Shown in pieces: positions 16,710 through 24,985 of a stretch of DNA of 64,000 bases (position 1 is the first letter of the stretch; each line of letters opens with the position of its first letter). Both the position numbers and the translations under genes were made by a program. The stretch is from contig CAKTZI010000004.1 of NCBI GenBank assembly GCA_934635385.1, positions 60,208 through 124,207 of the forward strand. Direction: 5' to 3'. The stretch is from an uncultured Kiritimatiellota bacterium (GTDB lineage Bacteria > Verrucomicrobiota > Kiritimatiellia > RFP12 > UBA1067). Under the pieces are notes generated by a model. The model was not told the DNA's origin. It saw nothing but the letters and a program-made list of their open reading frames with translations, and did no database searches.

Positions 16710-19547
16710 TCAGCCGCCGAACGGCCGGGCCGAAGCCTCGCGGCTGTCCAGGCGGACGGGGCCGAGCAGGCCGGAGGGGGCGAGCTCCAGCGCCTCCTCC
16801 GGGAGATCCCCGTCGGCATAGTAGTCCCAGAGCGGCACGGCGACGCGTCCGCGCGAGGGGCGCGGCCTCCCCTCCAGCAGCCAGTCCGGGAAGCGCGAGA
16901 CGCCCCTTCCGGGCCTCGCCTTCGCGACCCACCCCCAATCCGGCAGGGTCGAGGCGTCGCCGTACACGAGGTCCGCCGGCTCGCGCCGGTCGCCGAGCAG
17001 CCGGTTCTTCCACGTGTTCGTCACGCGGACGCGCAGCGTGTTCCGTCCCGCGCGCACGGCCGCCGTCGCCGGCAGACGGCAGGGCGGCCGCCACGCCGTG
17101 CCGAGCGGGACCCCGTTCAGCTCAACCTCCGCGATCACCTCCACGCGCCCCAAGTCCAGCCGGAACTCCCGGCCCTCCACCTCCGCCTCGGACAGGTCGA
17201 ACGCCGTCTCGTAAGTCACCGTCCCCGAGTAAAAGCGGATGCCGGGGTCGTCGGACCCGTTCCACGGCATCAGCCGCGCCCAGTCCCGCGCGCCCTCCGG
17301 CGCGCCGCCGCCCGGCTCGAAGCTCACGCGCCACGGCCCGTCGACCGCGCGGCAGGCCGCGAAGGGACGCGGCGGACGCGCCGCGCCGCGACGGCCCTGC
17401 GCCGCCCGGCGGAACACGACGAACAGCGCGTCGGACGGCCCCATCTCCAGGTCGACCCGCACGCGCCCGTCGGGGAGCGCGCGCCACGACGAAGCCTCCC
17501 CCGTCTCGCCGGTCTCGGGGTTCCAGACCTCGGGCACACGCCCGTCCGCGTCGAACGTGGCCGCGAGCGAGACGGCGTTCGTGTGGCCGCACGCGACGAA
17601 GAAGAGGCGGACATCGCCGTCCTGCCGCGCGCCCGCGAGGACGTAGCGCTCCGCCGTGAGCGCGTCCACGTCCTTCGCGGCGATCTCGACGGCCGGGCGG
17701 ACGCCGGCCGCCGCCAGCACCTCGGCGCGGGGCCTGTCCCCGGCCAGCGCGCGCCCCTTGGCGTCCGGCGGCGGCGCGCAGTCGCCCCAGACCGTCGCGC
17801 CCGCGCGGACCAGCTCCCGCGTCCGCGCCGCGACGGCCTTCGCCGTCTTCGGGCGCAGGGCGTCCGCGCGCGGCACGCGCAGGACGGGATAGGTTCGTCC
17901 GCTCGGCAGCGCGACCCGCCCCTGCGCGTCGACCCGGACGTACCCCTCGCGCAGGTAGAGCGACAGCGGCAGGGCGTCCGTCTCCGAGGCGGAGACCGTC
18001 AGGTCGCGCCGCGTGCCGACGGTCAGCACGGGCACGACCGCCCTGCCGCGCTGCAGGAGCGCCTGGCAGCGCGCCCAGTAGCGGTAGAACGCCCGCGCCG
18101 GGCGGTGCCACGTCTGCGTCCGCCCGAAGTGCGAGCCCCAGAAGCCCATGGACATGCCGGGGCGGATCTCGTCCCCGAAGGGCTGGTGCTCCCAGTGGTG
18201 CAGGACGAGGCGGTTGATCCCGCGCGCCAGCGCGGCGTCGCCCGACCGCTTGAAGTCGCGCGGCGCCTCCGTCCAGCGGGAGACGCCCGGCCCGCCCGTG
18301 AACGCCTCCGAGGCGACGATGTCGCGGCCGAGGGCGCGTCCGACCGCCCCCGGGACGCCGGGGAAGCCGCCGTACAGCCACGGCTTGTTCCCGAGCCAGC
18401 TCGGCACGCCGTTCCAGAACTCCACCATCGGCACGTCGCTCGCCGCCGCCGCCTCGAACGGGTCGAACGGGCCGCCGTAGGGCTCCAGGTGCAGCGCGAC
18501 GCCGGCCTTCCGCGCCCAGTCGTGCAGCACCTCGTGGTAGTTGCGGGCGAACAGCCGACGGATGGTGAAGTCCATATCGGCCCGAAACGCCTTCACACGC
18601 GCATCCGACCCGACCGTGCGGCCGTCGAGAGTCGGCAGGAACGGCACGGGGTCGTAGCCGGCCAGCTCCGTGAAGTCTTCGCGGAAGCGCGGCGACCAGT
18701 TCTGTTTCCCCGCCTCGTAGGAGTCGACCGTGACGTGGGTGAACGCCGTCCCCCAGTGCCGCCCCAGCCTCGCCCTCAGCGGCTCCAGCCCCTCGCGGAT
18801 GTGAAGCTCCGTCGCCTCCCGCGACAGCTTGTCCGTCTCGAGGCACGTCCTGCGGATCTCGTCCGGCACGGGATGCGTCCGCTGCCCGGTCGGCGTGTGG
18901 CCGAAGCGGTAGACCGTCCAGTCCCGTCCGGCGGGCGCCCGCCAGTCGAGCGCGCCGTCATGGAAACGATCCGTCAGGTCGAGGATGTCCTCCGCCGCGA
19001 CCGCCTCCCCGTCGGGGACGGCGAGGACGGCAATGTCGCGGTAGTGCCCCAGGCACGCCCACGGCCGCTCGAGCGCCGCGCCCTCCAGGGCCGCGCCGCC
19101 GGGCACGGCCCGCTTCGTCCAGACGACCTTCTGCATGGCGTGCGCCGGGTCGATCCACGGGCCGCCCGTGACCGAGAAGCCGGGGCTGTTGTGCATGCCG
19201 ATCTCCAGCCCGAGGCGCGCGGCCTCCTCGACCGCGAACGCCACGATGCTCCACCATTCCCCGTTGCGGTAGGCCATCGCCGCGTTCACCTGGTTGGAGA
19301 GGACGCCCAGCCCGGCGTGCTCGGCGATGGTGAAGATCGTCGCCCCGGCGATTCCCGACTCGCGCATGGCCTCCAGGTCCAGCGTGACGCCCTTGCGCGT
19401 CACGTTGTTCCCCTGCCAGTGCCACCACGCCCACGGGCCCGCCGCGCGCGGCGGGTCCCTGAAGTCCTCCTCCAGCGTCGCCGCGCCGGCCGCGCACGCG
19501 GCCAGGGCGGACAGCAGACCGATCTTCAGCGAAGTTTTTTCCTTCAT
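16710..19547 (-). CDS. GH106-type alpha-L-rhamnosidase, secreted
   Basis: A 945-aa predicted exported enzyme. The signal peptide MKEKTSLKIGLLSALAACAAGA is followed by the family-typical opening FRDPPRAAGPWAWWHWQGNNVTRKGVTLDLEAMRESG (positions about 28-65). HNSPGFSVTGGPW and VTVDSYEAGKQNW belong to the catalytic barrel. The C-terminus holds a galactose-binding-like jelly-roll (LNGVPLGTAWRPPCRLP). GH106 removes terminal alpha-L-rhamnose from pectic or plant-type glycans. The frame upstream of 19547 reads back into the SGNH gene, so 19547 is the start, after the leader motif GATGAGAGGATTTCC. It is last in the GH run. Confidence 0.85.
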   Translation of the reverse strand: MKEKTSLKIGLLSALAACAAGAATLEEDFRDPPRAAGPWAWWHWQGNNVTRKGVTLDLEAMRESGIAGATIFTIAEHAGLGVLSNQVNAAMAYRNGEWWSIVAFAVEEAARLGLEIGMHNSPGFSVTGGPWIDPAHAMQKVVWTKRAVPGGAALEGAALERPWACLGHYRDIAVLAVPDGEAVAAEDILDLTDRFHDGALDWRAPAGRDWTVYRFGHTPTGQRTHPVPDEIRRTCLETDKLSREATELHIREGLEPLRARLGRHWGTAFTHVTVDSYEAGKQNWSPRFREDFTELAGYDPVPFLPTLDGRTVGSDARVKAFRADMDFTIRRLFARNYHEVLHDWARKAGVALHLEPYGGPFDPFEAAAASDVPMVEFWNGVPSWLGNKPWLYGGFPGVPGAVGRALGRDIVASEAFTGGPGVSRWTEAPRDFKRSGDAALARGINRLVLHHWEHQPFGDEIRPGMSMGFWGSHFGRTQTWHRPARAFYRYWARCQALLQRGRAVVPVLTVGTRRDLTVSASETDALPLSLYLREGYVRVDAQGRVALPSGRTYPVLRVPRADALRPKTAKAVAARTRELVRAGATVWGDCAPPPDAKGRALAGDRPRAEVLAAAGVRPAVEIAAKDVDALTAERYVLAGARQDGDVRLFFVACGHTNAVSLAATFDADGRVPEVWNPETGETGEASSWRALPDGRVRVDLEMGPSDALFVVFRRAAQGRRGAARPPRPFAACRAVDGPWRVSFEPGGGAPEGARDWARLMPWNGSDDPGIRFYSGTVTYETAFDLSEAEVEGREFRLDLGRVEVIAEVELNGVPLGTAWRPPCRLPATAAVRAGRNTLRVRVTNTWKNRLLGDRREPADLVYGDASTLPDWGWVAKARPGRGVSRFPDWLLEGRPRPSRGRVAVPLWDYYADGDLPEEALELAPSGLLGPVRLDSREASARPFGG

Positions 19548-19579
19548 GGAAATCCTCTCATCCTTATCTTCAAGTTCCT

Positions 19580-20392
19580 CTATAAAACCGGAGCGAGGGC
19601 GTCCATCCATCTGTCGTAGCCCGCGTCCGACGGATGGATTTCATCCGGCATCAACGACTTCGGCGTCCAGCCGGACGCATCGATCAGCTTTGCGTTGAAA
19701 TCCACCCAGACGACTCGGCCGTCTCGTTCGGCGAAGGCCTTGAGCAGCGCGTTGGTCTTGTCGTTTCTCGCGCGCGCCCTTGCATGGCGCGGCGAAGACG
19801 CGGACGCCCCGCGTGGGAAGATCGGATGAAGGACGATCTTCGCGCGCGGCTGGCGTGCGCGGATCATGGCGACGATCTTCTCGATCGCCGCCGCCACGTT
19901 GGCAGGGTCGGAATTCTCGGACGAATTGTTGTTTGTGCCGATCATCAGCACCACGCACTTCGCGTCATACCCGTCCAGTTCGCCATGCTCGATGCGCCAG
20001 ATGACCTGTTGGGTGCAATCGCCGCCATAGCCAAGGTTGAGGACGGTGCGTCCGGCGGCGAACTTCGCCCAGCTCTCCGGATGCCGCCATTCCCAGAAAT
20101 GCGTGATGGAATCGCCAAGGAGCACGACGTCGACCGTCCCGCCCTTCACCTTCTCGATCGCCTGATGCCGGCTGAGGAAACGGTTGGCCCACCAGTAGTC
20201 GCCGAAGATGCCGGGGTCGCGCGCCGGATCGTTCGTGCGGCTGGACATGCGCGCTTCCGCGCGAAGCTCGGCCGGCTCCCCGTCCCGCTGCGCCGCCGCG
20301 CCGGACACGCCCGCGCACAGCGCCATCACCGCAGCGAAAAGCGATGCGAGGACGGACAACAGACCGACCTTCAACGAACCTTTTCTCTCCAT
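19580..20392 (-). CDS. Secreted SGNH/GDSL hydrolase (probable carbohydrate esterase)
   Basis: A 270-aa protein with signal peptide MERKGSLKVGLLSVLASLFA... and the four SGNH blocks. Block I is VVLLGDSITH (Ser about residue 94), block II NLGYGGD, block III MIGTNNN, and block V MPDEIHPSDAGYDRW (Asp and His about 247-250). The family deacylates glycans (acetyl or other esters) or lipids. Lying between GH106 and GH5-like genes, a glycan esterase is most likely. The first codons and leader are nearly identical to the remnant at 22522-22586. An upstream in-frame extension to 20470 is possible but lacks a signal peptide. Confidence 0.85.
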   Translation of the reverse strand: MERKGSLKVGLLSVLASLFAAVMALCAGVSGAAAQRDGEPAELRAEARMSSRTNDPARDPGIFGDYWWANRFLSRHQAIEKVKGGTVDVVLLGDSITHFWEWRHPESWAKFAAGRTVLNLGYGGDCTQQVIWRIEHGELDGYDAKCVVLMIGTNNNSSENSDPANVAAAIEKIVAMIRARQPRAKIVLHPIFPRGASASSPRHARARARNDKTNALLKAFAERDGRVVWVDFNAKLIDASGWTPKSLMPDEIHPSDAGYDRWMDALAPVL

Positions 20393-20442
20393 GGGAATCC
20401 CTCTCATCCTTTCTCCCAGTCTTCGGCGTCCGGCCTCACCGG
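20371..20442. repeat. 72-nt duplication, copy 1
   Basis: The sequence covers the leader, ribosome binding site and first codons of the SGNH gene. It matches 22565-22636 with one mismatch (71 of 72). Confidence 0.9.
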
Positions 20443-20453
20443 GCCCTTCCGGC

Positions 20454-22490
20454 TCAAAGCCAGTCCACACCGTCCTTGGCCATCAAGAGAAGCACGCCCG
20501 CGCACGGCGCGATCTTCAGCTTCCCGTCGGCGAAGGACGCATTCGCGGGATCCTCCACGACCACCCGGCGCACGCTCCAGTTCTTCCAGATCTCGGGCGT
20601 ACCCTCGTACGGCACGTCGCGGTTGTTCACCACCACCACGCCGCAGCGTCCGCCGCCGAAGCAGTGCTCCGAGACGAACACGTTCGGCACGCCCGTCTTG
20701 AGAATCCGGTTCACGGGCCGCACCTTCGCCCACACGCGCCAGGCGTCGCCCTCGTACTTGCCACCCGCCCCGTAGTACGTCTTTTCGAAGTTGTGGATGG
20801 AGACGTAGACCGTCCCCTTCCCGTACTTGTTGCGGAAGAAGACGCCCTCGCCCGCCTGGTTGCGCGCCAGCGTCTCGGCGGTCAGCGCGTTGAAGCGGCG
20901 TTTGACGGTGTAGCCGAAGGTAAGCTTGAAGTCGCCGAAGTCGCAGACGTCCTGTCCTCCGGCCTTCTGGCGGTAGGCGACCTCGATGCCGCCCACCTCC
21001 TCCATCGCGTCGAGGAACGTGTCGTTCCAGGAGAGGTAGAGCGTCGCGCCCGCGCGCACGCGGGCCTTGAGGTCCTCCCAGCGTTCGACGGTGAGGTACG
21101 CACGCCCGAGCGCGTCGGGCAGGAAGTAGCAGGAGGCGTCGGGCAGCTTCTCCTCGGGATTCGCGAAGCGGGGCATGATGCCGGCCTGGCGCGCGAGGAT
21201 GTAGGAGGAGTGGAGCACGTCGCGGTCCGTCGTGAGGACGACGGCCTCGGTCTTCGCCTTCGGAAGCCCCGCGACGGGCAGGGCGTCCTGCATCGCCGCG
21301 AACGCCTTCACCATGCCGACGGCCGGGTACGGCGTGCGGTCGCGCCGGAAGACACCGAGTTCCACGCACGGCTGCCGCCAGTTGTAGGGGGCGATCGTCA
21401 TCCCCGTCTGGTCGTAGGCGCACCACCAGAGCATCGCCCGGCAGTCGAGGGCCCAGCTGTTCCAGAGCATGTTGCGCATGTACTTCGCCACGTTCGCCTG
21501 CGAGGTCTGTTCCTGGCGGCGCGAACCGTGTTCCTCGATAAAGGCGGGCTTGCCGCCAATCTGCGCGAGCGCGTAGGTCTGCGCGGCGGCGTAGGTCGTC
21601 GAGCGCACGCTCAGGAAGTCGTCGTTGTAGACGGCCCCCCAGAAGCCGTAGGGATGGGTGGTCGTGTAGTCCGACAGCGCCGCGTTCATCGCGCTCGGCC
21701 ACAGCGTCTCGCGCGAGATCTCCAGGCCGTCCACGCCGATCACGGGACGCGACGGATCGGCGAGGCGGATCGTCTGGTGGACGTACCGCAGCCACACCTC
21801 GGAGTGGAACGCATTCTCGCTCTTCCCGAGGATCCGCGCCTCGTTGCCGCTCTCCCACGCCACGATCGCCTTCTTCGCCTTGAGTCGCGAGACCATGCAC
21901 GCCAGATAGCGGCCCTCCCACATGAGCGCGTACGGGTCGGAGAACGGGTTGCGGTTCGCGAGCGCCGGCGGGATGTAGTTCCGGAAGGTCATCTGCCCCG
22001 TCAGGAGCGGCACGATGAGGCGGATGCCGTACTTCTCGGCGAGGTCGCAGAACACCTCGAAACGTTCGACCATCCGCTCGTCCACGCCCGCGCGCCCGCA
22101 CGGCGTGTCCGGCAACGGCTCCTCGGAGTCGAAAAGGCGCGTTTCGTTCACCTTGTCGAAGCTCCCCGCGCTCAGGTAGCAGGCGTGGATGGGCTGGAAG
22201 TCGGCCCAGTTCGGAAAGACGCGCAGGAGCCTGAAGCCGTTCGCGGCGAGGACGCGCAGGTCCTCCTCCACCGCCTTCGCGTCCCACTTGCGCCACATCT
22301 CGGTGGCGGCGTGGCTCGCCCAGTAGTTCGCGCCGAGCGTCAGTTTGCCGGACGGGAACAGCGGCTCCGGCCCGGAAGCGGCCATCTGCGTCTGCGCGTC
22401 GGCGAGCAGGGCCGCCAGACACGCGAACGTGAAGACCGCCAGTTTCTGGATGCGACGCATCCCCAACTTCTTGCAGAACGGCTTCTTCAT
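20454..22490 (-). CDS. Secreted GH5-like (clan GH-A) glycoside hydrolase
   Basis: A 678-aa predicted exported enzyme with signal peptide MKKPFCKKLGMRRIQKLAVF...ALLADA. The TIM-barrel part has NGFRLLRVFPNWADF, then WESGNEARIL with the likely acid/base Glu near residue 213. AFIEEHGS near residue 318 is the likely nucleophile strand. This is the clan GH-A layout seen in GH5 mannanases and cellulases. The C-terminal 250 residues resemble the beta-galactosidase-like trimerisation-plus-beta-sandwich layout (LPDALGRAYLTVERWEDLKA). The exact family (GH5, GH2- or GH164-like) is not certain. It sits between the GH30 gene and the SGNH esterase. The ORF extends upstream, but that part is the SGNH remnant. 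Confidence 0.75.
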   Translation of the reverse strand: MKKPFCKKLGMRRIQKLAVFTFACLAALLADAQTQMAASGPEPLFPSGKLTLGANYWASHAATEMWRKWDAKAVEEDLRVLAANGFRLLRVFPNWADFQPIHACYLSAGSFDKVNETRLFDSEEPLPDTPCGRAGVDERMVERFEVFCDLAEKYGIRLIVPLLTGQMTFRNYIPPALANRNPFSDPYALMWEGRYLACMVSRLKAKKAIVAWESGNEARILGKSENAFHSEVWLRYVHQTIRLADPSRPVIGVDGLEISRETLWPSAMNAALSDYTTTHPYGFWGAVYNDDFLSVRSTTYAAAQTYALAQIGGKPAFIEEHGSRRQEQTSQANVAKYMRNMLWNSWALDCRAMLWWCAYDQTGMTIAPYNWRQPCVELGVFRRDRTPYPAVGMVKAFAAMQDALPVAGLPKAKTEAVVLTTDRDVLHSSYILARQAGIMPRFANPEEKLPDASCYFLPDALGRAYLTVERWEDLKARVRAGATLYLSWNDTFLDAMEEVGGIEVAYRQKAGGQDVCDFGDFKLTFGYTVKRRFNALTAETLARNQAGEGVFFRNKYGKGTVYVSIHNFEKTYYGAGGKYEGDAWRVWAKVRPVNRILKTGVPNVFVSEHCFGGGRCGVVVVNNRDVPYEGTPEIWKNWSVRRVVVEDPANASFADGKLKIAPCAGVLLLMAKDGVDWL

Positions 22491-22521
22491 TGCGTCTTCT
22501 CCTTCTGGGCTGCAAGCTCCT

Positions 22522-22586
22522 CTATAGGGCTGGCGCAAGGGCGTCCATCCATATTCTGCGCCAATCAACGAACCTTTTCTCTCCAT
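22522..22586 (-). pseudogene. Remnant of an SGNH gene: first and last codons only
   Basis: The ATG at 22586 is followed by MERKGSL, identical to the start of the SGNH gene at 20392. Fifteen nt further on, in another frame, comes WMDALAPAL-stop, against WMDALAPVL-stop at the end of the intact SGNH gene. The flanking leader and the trailing AGGAGCTTG also match. An SGNH paralogue has evidently lost its whole interior. Confidence 0.7.
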
Positions 22587-22636
22587 GGGAATCCCTCTCA
22601 TCCTTTCTTCCAGTCTTCGGCGTCCGGCCTCACCGG
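22565..22636. repeat. 72-nt duplication, copy 2
   Basis: Matches 20371-20442 with one mismatch. It spans the end of the GH30 gene (stop codon) through the start of the SGNH remnant. Confidence 0.9.
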
Positions 22637-24060
22637 ACGACGACCGTCGTGAGCGCCCCCGGCAGCGCCTGCACAATCAGCCAGCGGCCCCGGAACTTGA
22701 CCTGCACCTGCACCGGCAGGAACGGGTCGCCGTCCGCCGGCTTGCAGCCGATCACGACAACGCGCGAGTCGTCGGGGTTGCGGAACGCCGAGCAGACCGT
22801 GCGCCTGTCGTTCCGCCGCGCCCAGTCCGAATCGCCCGCCTTCCAGAAGTCCGTCAGGACGTCCGCGCCGCGCCGCACGAAGCGTCCGAAGTGGCAAAAC
22901 GCCTTGAACTGCTCGCTCGGCACGGCCTCGCCCGTGACGGAGTTGAGCGCGACGAAGCCCGCGCATCCGAAGCCGCCCGTGATGTTGGGCTGGCCGTGCT
23001 CGTCCAAAACCATGCACCAGCTCGTGAAGCCGCCGCAGCCGCTGTTGAACGTGCGCATCATTAGGTCGCCCCACCAGAGCAGGTCGCGGCGGTAGCGGTC
23101 CACGTGCGGCCCCATCTCCGTCATGACCATCGGCAGGTCCGGGTACTTCTCATGGACGAACCTTATCCATTCGGGCTCGCCGACGTACGGGTGCCACGCG
23201 ACCGCGCCAATGCTCTCCAGAACGCCCTTCCGCGCGAGTGCCTGCCACACGCGGTTCGTCCCGTCGAAGTTGTGGTCCCACAGCCAGGGCTTCGTCGGAA
23301 GCCCGGCGGACCTGAGGGCCGGGGCGAGGTGGTTGACGATGAAGGCCGTCTCCTGCTCGCCCGTCCAAAGGCACGTGGGCGACATCCCGAACTGGTCGCA
23401 CTCCGGCTCGTTCTGGACGGTCAGCGCCGCGATCGGGATGCCCTCCTTCCCATACGCCTGCACGTACTTCACGAGATAGTCCGCGTAGACGCCGAAGTAC
23501 TTGTCGAGCATGCGTCCGCCCGCGATGTTGCCGCCGTCCTTCATCCACGCCGGCGGCGACCACGGGGACGCGAAGAACGTCACGTCCGGGTTGATCCGCT
23601 GGATCTCCTTCACGACCGGCAGGACGTACCGGCGGTCGGGGGCGATCGAGAAGCGCGTCAGCTCCGTGTCGCCTTCCACGTCGTCATAGGAGTAGGCGTG
23701 CATCGAGTAGTCGCTCGACCCGACCTGGAGCCGGGCGACCGAGAGGCCCGCGCCGTCCGCCGTCCAGACCGTGCGCAGGATCTCCGCGCGGCGCCCCGCC
23801 GGCAGGCGGGCGAGCAGGTAGCACGACGACTCCGGGATCGAGACCCCGAGGCCCGTGAACGGGTGGCACGGCGCGGCGGCGTCGAGATCGACCGTGTTCG
23901 CGTTCCCCTGCGGGAGGGCCGACCAGAAGTTGGCCGTGACCTCCCGCATCTCGCCGCCCCGCGCCTCCGTGCGGTAGACGCGCGTCTCCGCCGCCGTGGC
24001 GCTGCCGATCAGACACGACAGCGCCACAGCGAGCCCCTGCGTTCCCACGTCTCGGAACAT
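22630..24060 (-). CDS. Secreted GH30 glycoside hydrolase (glucosylceramidase-like)
   Basis: A 476-aa exported enzyme. The N-terminal signal peptide reads to ...GSATAA. GLGVSIPESSCYLL opens the barrel. FFASPWSPPAWMKDGGNI is a hallmark of GH30. TVQNEPE carries the acid/base Glu (about 217) and VMTEMG the nucleophile Glu (about 313). A C-terminal beta-sandwich follows. GH30 members cleave beta-1,6-glucans, beta-glucosides, xylans or fucosides; this one resembles subfamilies 1-3 (glucanase/glucocerebrosidase) rather than xylanases. The ATG overlaps the upstream stop in TGATG, so it is translationally coupled to the isomerase gene. Confidence 0.86.
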   Translation of the reverse strand: MFRDVGTQGLAVALSCLIGSATAAETRVYRTEARGGEMREVTANFWSALPQGNANTVDLDAAAPCHPFTGLGVSIPESSCYLLARLPAGRRAEILRTVWTADGAGLSVARLQVGSSDYSMHAYSYDDVEGDTELTRFSIAPDRRYVLPVVKEIQRINPDVTFFASPWSPPAWMKDGGNIAGGRMLDKYFGVYADYLVKYVQAYGKEGIPIAALTVQNEPECDQFGMSPTCLWTGEQETAFIVNHLAPALRSAGLPTKPWLWDHNFDGTNRVWQALARKGVLESIGAVAWHPYVGEPEWIRFVHEKYPDLPMVMTEMGPHVDRYRRDLLWWGDLMMRTFNSGCGGFTSWCMVLDEHGQPNITGGFGCAGFVALNSVTGEAVPSEQFKAFCHFGRFVRRGADVLTDFWKAGDSDWARRNDRRTVCSAFRNPDDSRVVVIGCKPADGDPFLPVQVQVKFRGRWLIVQALPGALTTVVVR

Positions 24061-24968
24061 CAGACCCGGCCTTTCAACTTGAGGAACTCAAACGAGGGAC
24101 GCACCGCGTCCAGCGAGTCCGCGTGGCGCTCGCACTCGACGACGTACCACGGCACGTCATCCGCGTCCGTCGCCTTGAAGAGGCGGTCCCAGTCGACGCC
24201 CTTGGCGCCTTCGCCCGGCTGGCCGAGGATCGCGTCGAACTTCTTTGATCCCGCGCCGTTCTCCTTCGCGTGGAGCGTGAAGGAGCGGTGCGGATACTTG
24301 ACGTACTGCGCACACGGGTCGACGCCCGCGCAGGTCGTCCAGCCCACGTCCTGCTCCATCTGCACAGCCTTGTCCGTGTGGGAGAAGAAGTAGTCCCAGA
24401 ACGAAGAGCCGTCCGTCATCTTGAGGTAATGCTCCCACGTGTGGTTGTGCAGTCCGATCTTGCATCCCATCGTCGCGCAATCAGCTGCGGCTTTGTTGTA
24501 GAAGTCGCAGAGCCTCTTGGTGAAGTCATCAACCTCCTGGCTGGGCTTGACCTCCTTCAGATTGTTCCTCGGAACACCCGGCGGGAAATTGCCGCCGCCG
24601 GGACAGCAGATGAAGCTGTTGCCGTAGCCGAGGTTGAATTCGCACGTCGCCTTGAAGCTCTCCGGCGAAAACGCATCCTTGCCGACGTGTGTGCCGCACG
24701 CGGCGAGGCCGTTGTCGTCCAGCATCTTCTTGATCTCGGGCGCCTTGAACTTGTAGTAGCCCGCGAACTCGACGCCCTCGTAGCCGATCGCCCTCACGTC
24801 GGCGAGGGCCTTCGGCAGGCCGACCTTCTTGATGTAGTCGCGGATCGAGTAGAGCTGCAGCGCGACCCGGCCCGGACGCGCCGCGCGGCAGCAGCCCGGC
24901 ATCGCGGCCAGCGCGGCCCCCGCGCCCAGTCCGCCCAGAAACGTTCTTCTTGTCATGTTCATTTTCAT
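24060..24968 (-). CDS. Tat-exported sugar phosphate isomerase/epimerase-like protein, copy 1
   Basis: A 302-aa xylose isomerase-like TIM-barrel protein (AP endonuclease 2 fold). It opens with a twin-arginine signal, TRRTFLGGLGAGAALAAMPGC; the Cys suggests a Tat lipoprotein. Barrel strands include VALQLYSIRD, GYEGVEFAGYY, KIGLHNHTWEH (metal His) and WYVVECERH (metal Glu/His). Such proteins typically act on free sugars or 3-keto-sugars beside Gfo/Idh/MocA oxidoreductases, as here. It is nearly identical to the protein at 35230-36132. A good ribosome binding site (AGGGAGAA) supports the start at 24968. Confidence 0.83.
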   Translation of the reverse strand: MKMNMTRRTFLGGLGAGAALAAMPGCCRAARPGRVALQLYSIRDYIKKVGLPKALADVRAIGYEGVEFAGYYKFKAPEIKKMLDDNGLAACGTHVGKDAFSPESFKATCEFNLGYGNSFICCPGGGNFPPGVPRNNLKEVKPSQEVDDFTKRLCDFYNKAAADCATMGCKIGLHNHTWEHYLKMTDGSSFWDYFFSHTDKAVQMEQDVGWTTCAGVDPCAQYVKYPHRSFTLHAKENGAGSKKFDAILGQPGEGAKGVDWDRLFKATDADDVPWYVVECERHADSLDAVRPSFEFLKLKGRV

Positions 24969-24985
24969 TTCTCCCTATTGCCGGT

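Noticed and set aside
16653..19619. 988-aa plus-strand ORF opposite the GH106 gene
   Set aside because: It is the antisense shadow of the rhamnosidase gene; composition is Arg/Pro-rich and no domain is visible.
20208..22652. 814-aa plus-strand ORF opposite the GH5-like gene
   Set aside because: Antisense shadow with biased composition; the minus-strand frame has signal peptide and catalytic motifs.
20454..22676. Extended N-terminus of the GH5-like protein through MERKGSL
   Set aside because: That part is the SGNH relic; a normal signal peptide begins at 22490.
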